Assembly (NCBI GenBank): GCA_028821455.1
Contig: JAPPGE010000031.1
Coordinates: forward strand, 1 to 64,000
Source of the DNA: a bacterium
GTDB lineage: Bacteria; Pseudomonadota; Alphaproteobacteria; SP197
Reading direction: 5' to 3'
Length of the DNA: 64,000 nucleotides
The notes beneath the pieces are model-generated. The model was not told the DNA's origin and searched no databases. It was given only the letters and a program-made list of their open reading frames with translations. The stretch's first letter is position 1; each line of letters opens with the position of its first letter. Position numbers and translations under genes: made by a program. Shown here in pieces: positions 9,877 to 18,007 of the stretch.

Positions 9877-11871
9877 TTACCGCCGCCAGCGCACGTCGAG
9901 CGTGGCGAGAAGATCGAGAACGCACGCTGGCGGCACGGCTTCTCCGCCTTCTAGGCGCTTGCGGATTTCCTCGATGAGTTGCTGGTGGACGAATTGCCGC
10001 AGCTGTAGCGGCAGGCCCTGGGTAGCCTCCGAGATGGCATCCTCGAGATCATCAGTCCACAGCGCCGACCAGGTCTCCCGCGCCTCGCCGAATCCATAGA
10101 GGGGCGGGTCCTGCCAGCCCCGTTGCGCGCGGATGGCCTGGCGCCGGTCGGACGTTGCCGCAGCATTGATGACGCCGTCATCACCCAGCACGACCCCGTA
10201 GTGACATTCGGCACTGGTTCGATGCACGACGCCGTTCATCACATCAACGGCGACGTTGGCCTCCGGCCTCTCGAGGGGATCACCGAATCCGCCCCCGCCC
10301 TGGGTTCCGATCCTCAGGACATCACCGGGCCCCAGTTCGAGGACATCGATCTTGCCGAGATCCCGTTCCAGGGGTGTTCCCGGATTGAGCCTGGTGTAGC
10401 CGGTGGCGCCCATGTGTCCGCCCAGTCTGCCGGGCGGGCCGAAGACGTAGCGCTCCATGCACCGCGATGTGATCGAGGTGTAGTGCGAGGAGGTCTCGAT
10501 CTCGATCTCGATGCCGGTGCCTCCCCTGTAGCGGCCCGGACCTCCCGAATCTTCCCTCAATCCGTAATGGCGGATGAGGATTTCCGGCATCTCGTTCTCG
10601 AAGATCTCCGTCGGAATGTTCTTGAGGAAATTCAGAATCACCATGGTGCCATCGACACCATCCGCCACCGGTCGGCCTCCAGACCCACCGACGATGGGCT
10701 GGATCACCGACACCTTGGTGCCGCCGGTCTCCAGGTCGGGGACCGAAACCAGAAGTATGGACCCCTGGCCCGAATCCGTCGCCGGCAGCTCCATCGGCAC
10801 CGCCTGGGCCAGGGCCCCCACGGTGACGTCGCACACCTTGTGGCTGGTGGAATAGCGTGCTCCACAGGCGGCGCCGGGCTCGGGATTGAGAATGGTGCCC
10901 TTCGGGATCGTCACCCTCAGAGGCCGCACCAGGCCGGCGTTGTAGGCGATGGCCGGCGCCTGGGTGCACATCCAGTTCACCAGGCCCGTGATCAGCATCC
11001 AGTGCCCGTCCTGGTTGTAGGTCGGGATGTTGAGGGCTGCCCTCACCTGGGGTGCTGTTCCCGTGAAATCAAGCAGCATGTCGTCGCCGGCGACCGTCAG
11101 CGTGACATGGATGCGTACCAGGCCGAGGCCCACCATGTCGGCCTCGATGTAATCGGTGTAGCGATAACTGCCGTCGGGAACATGGGCGATCACCCGTCGC
11201 GCCTGGGCTTCGGCATAGTTGAGGGCCTCGTCGATCGTGATGTCGATCACCTCGCGGCCGTAGTGGCCGGCGAGCTGCCGCACCCTCCTCTCGGCTGTTG
11301 CCAGTCCGGCAAGACAGGCCTTCATGTCGCCCCAGTTGCCCTCCGGCGTCCGGCAGTTGGCAAGAATCATGTCAAGGAGCGGCTGGTTGATGACACCGCC
11401 GCGATAGAGTTTCTGCGGCGGGATCCGCAGGCCTTCCTGGATGATCTCGTGGCTCGACGGCGCGATCGATCCCGGTACCCGGCCACCGATGTCCGAGACA
11501 TGGATGAATGTCCACGCCCAGCACAGCAAGGCGCCATCGACATGGATCGGCGCCCACAGGTAGACATCGGAAAGATGGGTCGCCATGCCCCGGGTGGCAT
11601 CCGGATCATTGGAGATGAAGATGTCGCCCTCCCCGACATCGTCACCGATCCGCTCCAGGGCCCCGGCCATGGGCATGCCGATCATCATCAGCACGCCATA
11701 GCGGCGCGGCGCGGCGAAGACCTCGCCGGAACGCGATACGAGAACCGAACCGTAGTCCTGTGTTTCCTTGACGAAGACAGTGTGCGCCGTGCGCGAAATC
11801 ACGCCTGCCATCTCGTCGACGATGGCCTGAAAGCGGTTGAGAAGGATTTCGAGGCGAACGGGATCGTCCAT
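9877..11871 (-). CDS. hyuB: Hydantoinase B/oxoprolinase family protein
   Basis: Stop near 9877; ISNDPDATRGMATHLSDV, GGGGFGDPLERP. Confidence 0.88.
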   Translation of the reverse strand: MDDPVRLEILLNRFQAIVDEMAGVISRTAHTVFVKETQDYGSVLVSRSGEVFAAPRRYGVLMMIGMPMAGALERIGDDVGEGDIFISNDPDATRGMATHLSDVYLWAPIHVDGALLCWAWTFIHVSDIGGRVPGSIAPSSHEIIQEGLRIPPQKLYRGGVINQPLLDMILANCRTPEGNWGDMKACLAGLATAERRVRQLAGHYGREVIDITIDEALNYAEAQARRVIAHVPDGSYRYTDYIEADMVGLGLVRIHVTLTVAGDDMLLDFTGTAPQVRAALNIPTYNQDGHWMLITGLVNWMCTQAPAIAYNAGLVRPLRVTIPKGTILNPEPGAACGARYSTSHKVCDVTVGALAQAVPMELPATDSGQGSILLVSVPDLETGGTKVSVIQPIVGGSGGRPVADGVDGTMVILNFLKNIPTEIFENEMPEILIRHYGLREDSGGPGRYRGGTGIEIEIETSSHYTSITSRCMERYVFGPPGRLGGHMGATGYTRLNPGTPLERDLGKIDVLELGPGDVLRIGTQGGGGFGDPLERPEANVAVDVMNGVVHRTSAECHYGVVLGDDGVINAAATSDRRQAIRAQRGWQDPPLYGFGEARETWSALWTDDLEDAISEATQGLPLQLRQFVHQQLIEEIRKRLEGGEAVPPACVLDLLATLDVRWRR

Positions 11872-13937
11872 CAGGCGCGTTCCCCGATGAGGTTCCCGAA
11901 ATCGTCAATCGCCGCCACGAATCCCGGTGGCACCCACGTGGTGGTGTCGTACTGCTCGATCACAAGAGGACCGGGATAGGTTTCCCCCTGCCGCAGATCC
12001 TCGCGCCGCCACACGTGAGCCTCGACCACGTCGCCCGCTTCGTGAACTCGCCGCACGCCGCGGGCCCGCCCGCCGTCTCCGGCGGGGCGGGAAAAGACCG
12101 GAGGAGAAGGCGTGACACCGACAATCTGCAGGCGTGCCTCCAGCATCCTCACAGGCGCGTGCGGGTCGTGATAGCCGTAGACCTTCTGGTAGCGCTCGAG
12201 AAACCATCGATTCAGGTCTTCGGTGGACAGGGACGCAACGTCCGGGAACGGCACGTTGATCTCGTAGGACTGGCCGATATGGCAGAGATCCGCCGAGCGC
12301 AGGACATGGACGTCCGCCACCCCGGCATCCTGTTCCTCCATCCAGGCGCGTGCCCTTGTCTCGAGACCGGCGTAGGTGTCGCCAAGATCCTGGTCCGAGA
12401 GGGTGTCAAGGTCACGCCACACACTCTGGACGAAGTCCGCACGGAAATCCGCGACCAGGCATCCAAGGGCGCACAGCGTTCCGGGGGCGGGTGGCACGAT
12501 GATGCGGCGCATGTCCAATTCGCGCGCCAGCATGAAGGCCTGCGTCGGGCCGGCAGCGCCATAGGCCAGCATGGAGAATCCCGTCGTGTCGATCCCCCGC
12601 CGTGCCGTCAAGGGCAGCAACTGCGCGTAAATGTTGGCTGTCGTTACCTGGAGAATTGCATCGGCCGTCTCGCTTCGCGTGCGGCCGATGACAGCCGCGA
12701 GCCGGTCGATCGCGGCATCGGCCAGCGCGGGTTCGAGAACCATCGTGCCATCGAGAAGGCTATCCTCGGCTATAATCCCGGCCACGAGGTAGGCATCGGT
12801 GACGGTTGGCTGCGTGCCGCCCCGGCCATAGCACGCCGGGCCAGGCCGGGCACCGGCGCTCCGGGGACCGACCTTGAGCACGCCTTCGCTGTCCGTCCAA
12901 GCGATCGAACCGCCGCCAGCACCAACTGCCGACACGTCCACAGCCGGCATGATGACCGGGATGTCCCCGATCGTGTTGTCGGTCGCCTGGCCGATGGCCC
13001 CCTGAATGATCGACACGTCGACACTGGTGCCGCCCATGTCGAGGGTGACGACATGGTCGTCTCCGATGGAACTGGCGACATGACGGGCGCCGATGACTCC
13101 GGAGGCCGGACCGGAAAGCAGGGTCTCGACCGGCCGTCGTGCCGCCGTGGCGGCGGTCATGACGCCACCGTTCGACTTCGTCGAAAAGACACGGCATGGC
13201 ATGGCAAGATCCCGTGTCCGCTTCTCGAGGGTGGTGAAGTAGGCCTCCATGCGACCGCCTACGTAAGCATTGATGACACTGACGAGAGCGCGCTCATACT
13301 CCCGCTGCTGGGGCCACACATCGGTTGAGGCCGTGACATAGACCTGAGGAAAACTCTCCGTGATCCACTGTCTTGCCATTTGTTCGTGATGTGGATTGCG
13401 ATATGCGTGAAGGAAGCACACGGCAATGGTCTCCACGCCTTCTTCCAGCAAGGCCCGGACCTGCTCCTCAACATCCTCGCGCCGCAACGGCGTGATGACC
13501 TCTCCATCGGACTTGAGCCTTTCGTCGACCGGACGGACCAGCCGGCGTGGCACCAGTGGAACGGGTCGTGGCACAAAGAAATCATTCGCCTTCGAAAGAC
13601 GCAGGCGGCGCAGTTCGAGTGTATCGGTGAAGCCCCGGCTCATCAGCACTCCGGTGCAGGCACCCTTGCGTTCAAGAAGCGTGTTGACGGCGAGCGTCGT
13701 GCCGTGGGCAAAGTAGCGGATGGCGGAAGGGTCAATGCCATGCCGCCGGGTGATGTCCTCAAGTCCTCTTGCCACCGCCAGCGACGGGTCGTCGGGAGTC
13801 GACGGCGTCTTCAGCGCCACTACCTCGCCCGACCGGGTGTTCATGAGCTGGAAGTCGGTGAAGGTTCCACCGATATCGACGCCAAGACGCCAGTCGTCTT
13901 CACACGGTGTGCGGGTCGTGTCCATATTGTGCGGCAT
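11871..13937 (-). CDS. hyuA: Hydantoinase/oxoprolinase A family protein
   Basis: LGVDIGGTFTDFQL, HGTTLAVNTLLERKGA, DMGGTSVDVS, YGAAGPTQAF. Confidence 0.9.
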   Translation of the reverse strand: MPHNMDTTRTPCEDDWRLGVDIGGTFTDFQLMNTRSGEVVALKTPSTPDDPSLAVARGLEDITRRHGIDPSAIRYFAHGTTLAVNTLLERKGACTGVLMSRGFTDTLELRRLRLSKANDFFVPRPVPLVPRRLVRPVDERLKSDGEVITPLRREDVEEQVRALLEEGVETIAVCFLHAYRNPHHEQMARQWITESFPQVYVTASTDVWPQQREYERALVSVINAYVGGRMEAYFTTLEKRTRDLAMPCRVFSTKSNGGVMTAATAARRPVETLLSGPASGVIGARHVASSIGDDHVVTLDMGGTSVDVSIIQGAIGQATDNTIGDIPVIMPAVDVSAVGAGGGSIAWTDSEGVLKVGPRSAGARPGPACYGRGGTQPTVTDAYLVAGIIAEDSLLDGTMVLEPALADAAIDRLAAVIGRTRSETADAILQVTTANIYAQLLPLTARRGIDTTGFSMLAYGAAGPTQAFMLARELDMRRIIVPPAPGTLCALGCLVADFRADFVQSVWRDLDTLSDQDLGDTYAGLETRARAWMEEQDAGVADVHVLRSADLCHIGQSYEINVPFPDVASLSTEDLNRWFLERYQKVYGYHDPHAPVRMLEARLQIVGVTPSPPVFSRPAGDGGRARGVRRVHEAGDVVEAHVWRREDLRQGETYPGPLVIEQYDTTTWVPPGFVAAIDDFGNLIGERA

Positions 13938-14005
13938 GCAGGAGAACCGGTTTCGTCACTGGAGGCCGGACAACACCGACCGTCTCGGATCTGTCGTGTG
14001 CCTCG

Positions 14006-15013
14006 TCAGCTCCCGGGGGCCGGGGCATCCTTGTCCCGGCGTCCGAGCAGCTGGTAGAGGTCGTGTTCACGGCGGACAAGATCGTGCTCGTTGTTGTCCT
14101 GCCAGACAGCCTCGACCGCCGGCCGGTTCTTCTGCCGTTCGGCCTTCAGGGCACGGATGAAGCTGCCGTCCTTGATGTTGGCGATCATCCGGCGCATGCC
14201 TTCGAGCGTCTTTTCCTCGTCGAAATACTGTTTGGACCATACGAGATGGCCGAACTGCGCCGTGGCGCTGGTCCGTTTCATGCGCTCGAAGGCGCCGAGG
14301 TCGCGCCCGTACTCGGCGAACTTGACGCTTTCTCCGGACGCATAGAGATCGAGCATGACCGCCTCGGGAGAACAGCCCGCCTCGACGAGGGCCATATACA
14401 TGGCGCGCAATGCGTAGAGCCCGGGCTGGTGCTCCTCGAAGAGATCGATGAGGACCTCCTCGCCGAAACTCGACTCCAGCGCCCCCATTCTTGTCGTGCC
14501 GATCGCCCAGGAGATCGCGAGGCACATGTCGAGAGCCCTGCCACTGCCGTCCTGAGCCACGGCAATGAGGCTCGGAAAGCCCCGCCCCTCGAGGAACGTC
14601 GCCCGCACGCCCTCTCCGAGCATGCGTGGCGCCACCATGACGACATCGGTCTCACGTTCCGGGACGATCTCGCCGTAGTGGATGTTGAAACCATGGGCAA
14701 AACACATGACGTCACCGGGCTTGAGGCTTTTTTTCACCCAGTTTTCATAGACATCGGGCTGACTGTCATCGGACGTCAGCATCATCAGGATATCGGCCCG
14801 TCCGGCCGCCTCCTCGATGGTCAGGAGATCCCATCCGTCAGCCCGCGCGCTTTCGGCATATTCATCCTCGATGTTGCCGACGATCACGTCGACGCCGCGG
14901 TCCTTCATGTTGAGCGCCTGGCTGCGTCCCTGGTTGCCGTAGCCGATCACGGCAACCGTCCTGCCGTCGAGCAGGGCCGGATCGGCATCGTCATCGAAAT
15001 AGAACCTGCCCAT
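14006..15013 (-). CDS. Ketol-acid reductoisomerase-like protein (divergent)
   Basis: GRTVAVIGYGNQGRSQALNMKDRGVDVIVG, FAHGFNIHYGEIVP, MVAPRMLGEGVR; several positions differ from housekeeping IlvC motifs. Confidence 0.78.
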   Translation of the reverse strand: MGRFYFDDDADPALLDGRTVAVIGYGNQGRSQALNMKDRGVDVIVGNIEDEYAESARADGWDLLTIEEAAGRADILMMLTSDDSQPDVYENWVKKSLKPGDVMCFAHGFNIHYGEIVPERETDVVMVAPRMLGEGVRATFLEGRGFPSLIAVAQDGSGRALDMCLAISWAIGTTRMGALESSFGEEVLIDLFEEHQPGLYALRAMYMALVEAGCSPEAVMLDLYASGESVKFAEYGRDLGAFERMKRTSATAQFGHLVWSKQYFDEEKTLEGMRRMIANIKDGSFIRALKAERQKNRPAVEAVWQDNNEHDLVRREHDLYQLLGRRDKDAPAPGS

Positions 15014-15058
15014 GGTATCTCCTGGCGGTAGTCTTGCGGGGCGGAGTGTACTGCAAGA

Positions 15059-15859
15059 ATGACGACATCGGGAACACGGCATGACATCGGGGATTATCGC
15101 GACTCGGGATTTGCGGCGCCGCTCATCGCCATGCCAGCTGACGATGCCGCCCTTACCCTCGCCAGGCTCGAAGCGGTCGACGTCGACCTGCCGCATCCCT
15201 GGTACTACAAGTCCTACCTGCTCTTCACGTGGATGGACCGGCTGGTCCGCCGGCCGGCGATCCTCGATGCGGTGGAGCAGTTGACGGGTCCTGACATCAT
15301 GGTGATGAGCGCAGACATCTGGACCAAGCCTGCGCGGGACGGGCGCCACATCTCCTTTCACCAGGATGCCGGCTACTGGAACCTCGATCCACTGGACATC
15401 GTCACGGCCTGGGTCGCTCTGACGCCGGCAACCTCGGCCAACGGCTGCATGCAATTCCTTCCGGGGACCCACCGGCTCGGCCGCGTGGTGCACGACGAAC
15501 GCATGGGTGCGGACAACATGCTGTCCCATGGTCAGACCGCGAGTATCGATACTGCGACGTGGCCGGTTTACGACAATGAACTCGAGCCGGGCGCAATGTC
15601 GCTCCACCACGCCCTGCTGGTTCATGGTTCCGGCCCGAACACGACGGATAGTCCGCGCACCGGGATCTGCATCCGCTATCTTCCGGGACGCATCAGGTGG
15701 ACCAGTGGTCCGCCGGTGTCAGCCATGCCGGTGAGAGGCCGCCACGAGGGCAATGTCGTTCTCGAGAAACCGCCGACGAGCGATCTCTCCCCTGAGGCGG
15801 TCCGCCAGCATACCCGGCTCCTCGCCCCCCACGCCGCGCAACGCTACGTCACGTTCTGA
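15059..15859 (+). CDS. Phytanoyl-CoA dioxygenase family protein
   Basis: HISFHQDAGYW (HxD), NGCMQFLPGTHRLG, HGSGPNTTDSPRTGICIRY. Confidence 0.85.
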   Translation: MTTSGTRHDIGDYRDSGFAAPLIAMPADDAALTLARLEAVDVDLPHPWYYKSYLLFTWMDRLVRRPAILDAVEQLTGPDIMVMSADIWTKPARDGRHISFHQDAGYWNLDPLDIVTAWVALTPATSANGCMQFLPGTHRLGRVVHDERMGADNMLSHGQTASIDTATWPVYDNELEPGAMSLHHALLVHGSGPNTTDSPRTGICIRYLPGRIRWTSGPPVSAMPVRGRHEGNVVLEKPPTSDLSPEAVRQHTRLLAPHAAQRYVTF

Positions 15860-15960
15860 TGACAGCCATCAGTGCGGGCGACACGAGACTCCGCAAGGCG
15901 GTCGGGTCGACATTCAAACGCATCCGACACAAGGCGCGAGACACACTGGACTCTCGCGTC

Positions 15961-15984
15961 CCCGGGCTTGCGACGTTGCCCGGG
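15961..15984. repeat. Inverted repeat CCCGGGC-(10 nt)-GCCCGGG
   Basis: Perfect 7-bp arms read directly, in the PhyH-methyltransferase intergenic region. Confidence 0.6.
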
Positions 15985-16016
15985 CGCATGCCACTTCCAT
16001 GTCCGATTCGTCGGTC

Positions 16017-16053
16017 AGCTCGCCACCTGGCGTGACGCACCAAGTGGCGAGCT
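16017..16053. repeat. Inverted repeat AGCTCGCCAC ... GTGGCGAGCT
   Basis: Perfect 10-bp arms read directly, 49 bp upstream of the methyltransferase ORF start. Confidence 0.6.
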
Positions 16054-16101
16054 TGTCGGCTGACCACGCAAACGGCCACGATACCCAAGAGGGAATGCTT
16101 C

Positions 16102-16749
16102 ATGCCCTCTGATTGCCCGTCGATCGATCTCGCGAACGACCGCTTCGTGAGCGGCGCCTACTCTCTTCGCAACGCCCGGGAGGCCGAGGCGTTCTACCGT
16201 GTGTGGGCTGATGACTACGAGGACCACATGGTCGGCGAGCTCGGCTATTGTTCGCCACGCCTCGTGGCCGAGCGCCTGATCCGGCACCTTGGGGACACTG
16301 CGGCAGAAGTGCTTGATGTCGGTTGCGGGACCGGATTGACGAGTGAGCTTCTTTCCGAGCGGGGTTTCCGTAGCATCGACGGAATCGACCTGACGGTGTC
16401 AATGCTGGAAAAGGCCCGGACTCGCGGCATCTACCGCAAGCTGATCCAGGCCGACCTCAACAAGCCCATCGACCTGCCCGAGCGAAGTTACGATGCGATG
16501 GTCTCCTCGGGCACCTTCACGTGCGGTCACGTCGGCCCCGAGCCCCTTGACGAGCTGGTGCGCCTCCTTCGTCCCGGCGGGCTCTTGTCCTTCTCCATCC
16601 ACATGGACATCTGGGAACCAGCCGGGTTCAGGGCGACCCTGGACCGTCTCGTCGAACATGGCCAGCTCGCCTGCGTGGAGCGGGAACTGGACAGGTTCTT
16701 CGAGTCACTGGAGCCGGCCGGCTGGTTCTTCGTCTATCGCAGGCTATAG
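16102..16749 (+). CDS. Class I SAM-dependent methyltransferase
   Basis: EVLDVGCGTGLTSELLSERGF (SAM motif I), SGTFTCGHVGPEPLDELVRLLRPGG. Confidence 0.82.
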   Translation: MPSDCPSIDLANDRFVSGAYSLRNAREAEAFYRVWADDYEDHMVGELGYCSPRLVAERLIRHLGDTAAEVLDVGCGTGLTSELLSERGFRSIDGIDLTVSMLEKARTRGIYRKLIQADLNKPIDLPERSYDAMVSSGTFTCGHVGPEPLDELVRLLRPGGLLSFSIHMDIWEPAGFRATLDRLVEHGQLACVERELDRFFESLEPAGWFFVYRRL

Positions 16750-17045
16750 GAGCCGGACTCTGCAGGCAGATACGGAGGGTGCCGGCCTTCCTGCGCAAGG
16801 ATGGCTGCGATGACATCGGTTCCATCAATGTCAGTGCCTGCGGGCCCGAACCCCGCCCGGTCGAGGCCGGGGACGTCGAGGCGGGCGAACTCTCGCTTGC
16901 CGGCAATGTTGCCCGCTTCGGCATGTATCTGACCGGACACGTGGCCGCCTTCACCACGCCTGCCGACGCTGCCCGCACGGTCTCCTCCATCTTCGCGCGC
17001 ATGAAAATGTCGAAGTGCAACCTGCAAACAGTCACGGTTGCGCCG

Positions 17046-17885
17046 TCAGACTCCGATGGTGGCGCGTCGCATGATGCGGCGGAAGCCCTTCTCGCCGCGC
17101 ATGGCGGCAAGGTCGTCCTCAAGGGCAATGTGCATGGTGCAGCGGTTGTCCCAGATGACGACCGTATCGGGTTGCCAACGGAAGCGGCAGGTGAGGATGT
17201 CCCGGGTTGCGTGGCGCTCGAGGTGGTCCAGGATCATCCGGCCTTCCTCGTCTGTCATGCCTTCGATGCGATGGCAGTAGCTGGGACTGATGAGGAGTGA
17301 CTCCCGCCCGGTTTCGGGGTGCACGCGGACAAACGGGTGAGCCGTGATCTGTCGCTCCGATCCCTGCCTGTGCTGCATCTTCATGCCCTTGAAGGTGTCT
17401 GTGTGGCGTTGCGGCGTACCCGAATCGTGAATCGCACGGAGTTGGCGCAGAACGGTCTTCATGCCCTCCGACAGCATCTCCCAGGCAAGGTACATGTTGG
17501 CAAACAGCGTGTCTCCACCGACCGGGGGAACCTCAAGAGCATAGAGAACAGCTCCGGCCGGTGGTTGTTCGCGAAAAGTCATGTCGGTATGCCAGAGATG
17601 ACCGAAATTGATGACCTCGTCGGGCTCCTTGACGATTTCGATGAGTTCAGGAAAGCCGTCGATGCCATGCACGAAAGGGTATTCCTCGAGACGACCGAAG
17701 CGACGTGAAAAGGCGACCTGCTGCTCGGGCGTCAGTTTCTGGTCTCTAAAGAACAGGACGAGATGCTCCAGATAGGCGTCGCGCAATGCGGTCCATGTCG
17801 AGTCATCCAGTGCCCGAGACAGGTCGATCCCCGTCACCTCAGCGCCGATGGCCGCGGAGTAGGGATGTACCGCGAAGTCGGACAT
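17046..17885 (-). CDS. TauD/TfdA family Fe(II)/2OG dioxygenase
   Basis: GHLWHTDMTFRE (HxD), TVVIWDNRCTMHIA. Confidence 0.88.
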   Translation of the reverse strand: MSDFAVHPYSAAIGAEVTGIDLSRALDDSTWTALRDAYLEHLVLFFRDQKLTPEQQVAFSRRFGRLEEYPFVHGIDGFPELIEIVKEPDEVINFGHLWHTDMTFREQPPAGAVLYALEVPPVGGDTLFANMYLAWEMLSEGMKTVLRQLRAIHDSGTPQRHTDTFKGMKMQHRQGSERQITAHPFVRVHPETGRESLLISPSYCHRIEGMTDEEGRMILDHLERHATRDILTCRFRWQPDTVVIWDNRCTMHIALEDDLAAMRGEKGFRRIMRRATIGV

Positions 17886-18007
17886 GGTAAGCGCCTCCGA
17901 ATACCGGGCTCATAGTAATGCTCTGACAAGGAGCGTCACCAACGCGATCCTCTTCGAGCGATCTTCCTCGGGAGGCGTTCCGCCAGCGCATGTGTCTCTT
18001 CGCACTG

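Noticed and set aside
10123-11979. 618-aa + strand ORF
   Set aside because: Antisense to hyuB, which has strong family motifs.
15014-15625. N-terminal extension of the ketol-acid reductoisomerase ORF
   Set aside because: Antisense to the PhyH gene; homologous sequence begins at MGRFYFDDDADP (15013).
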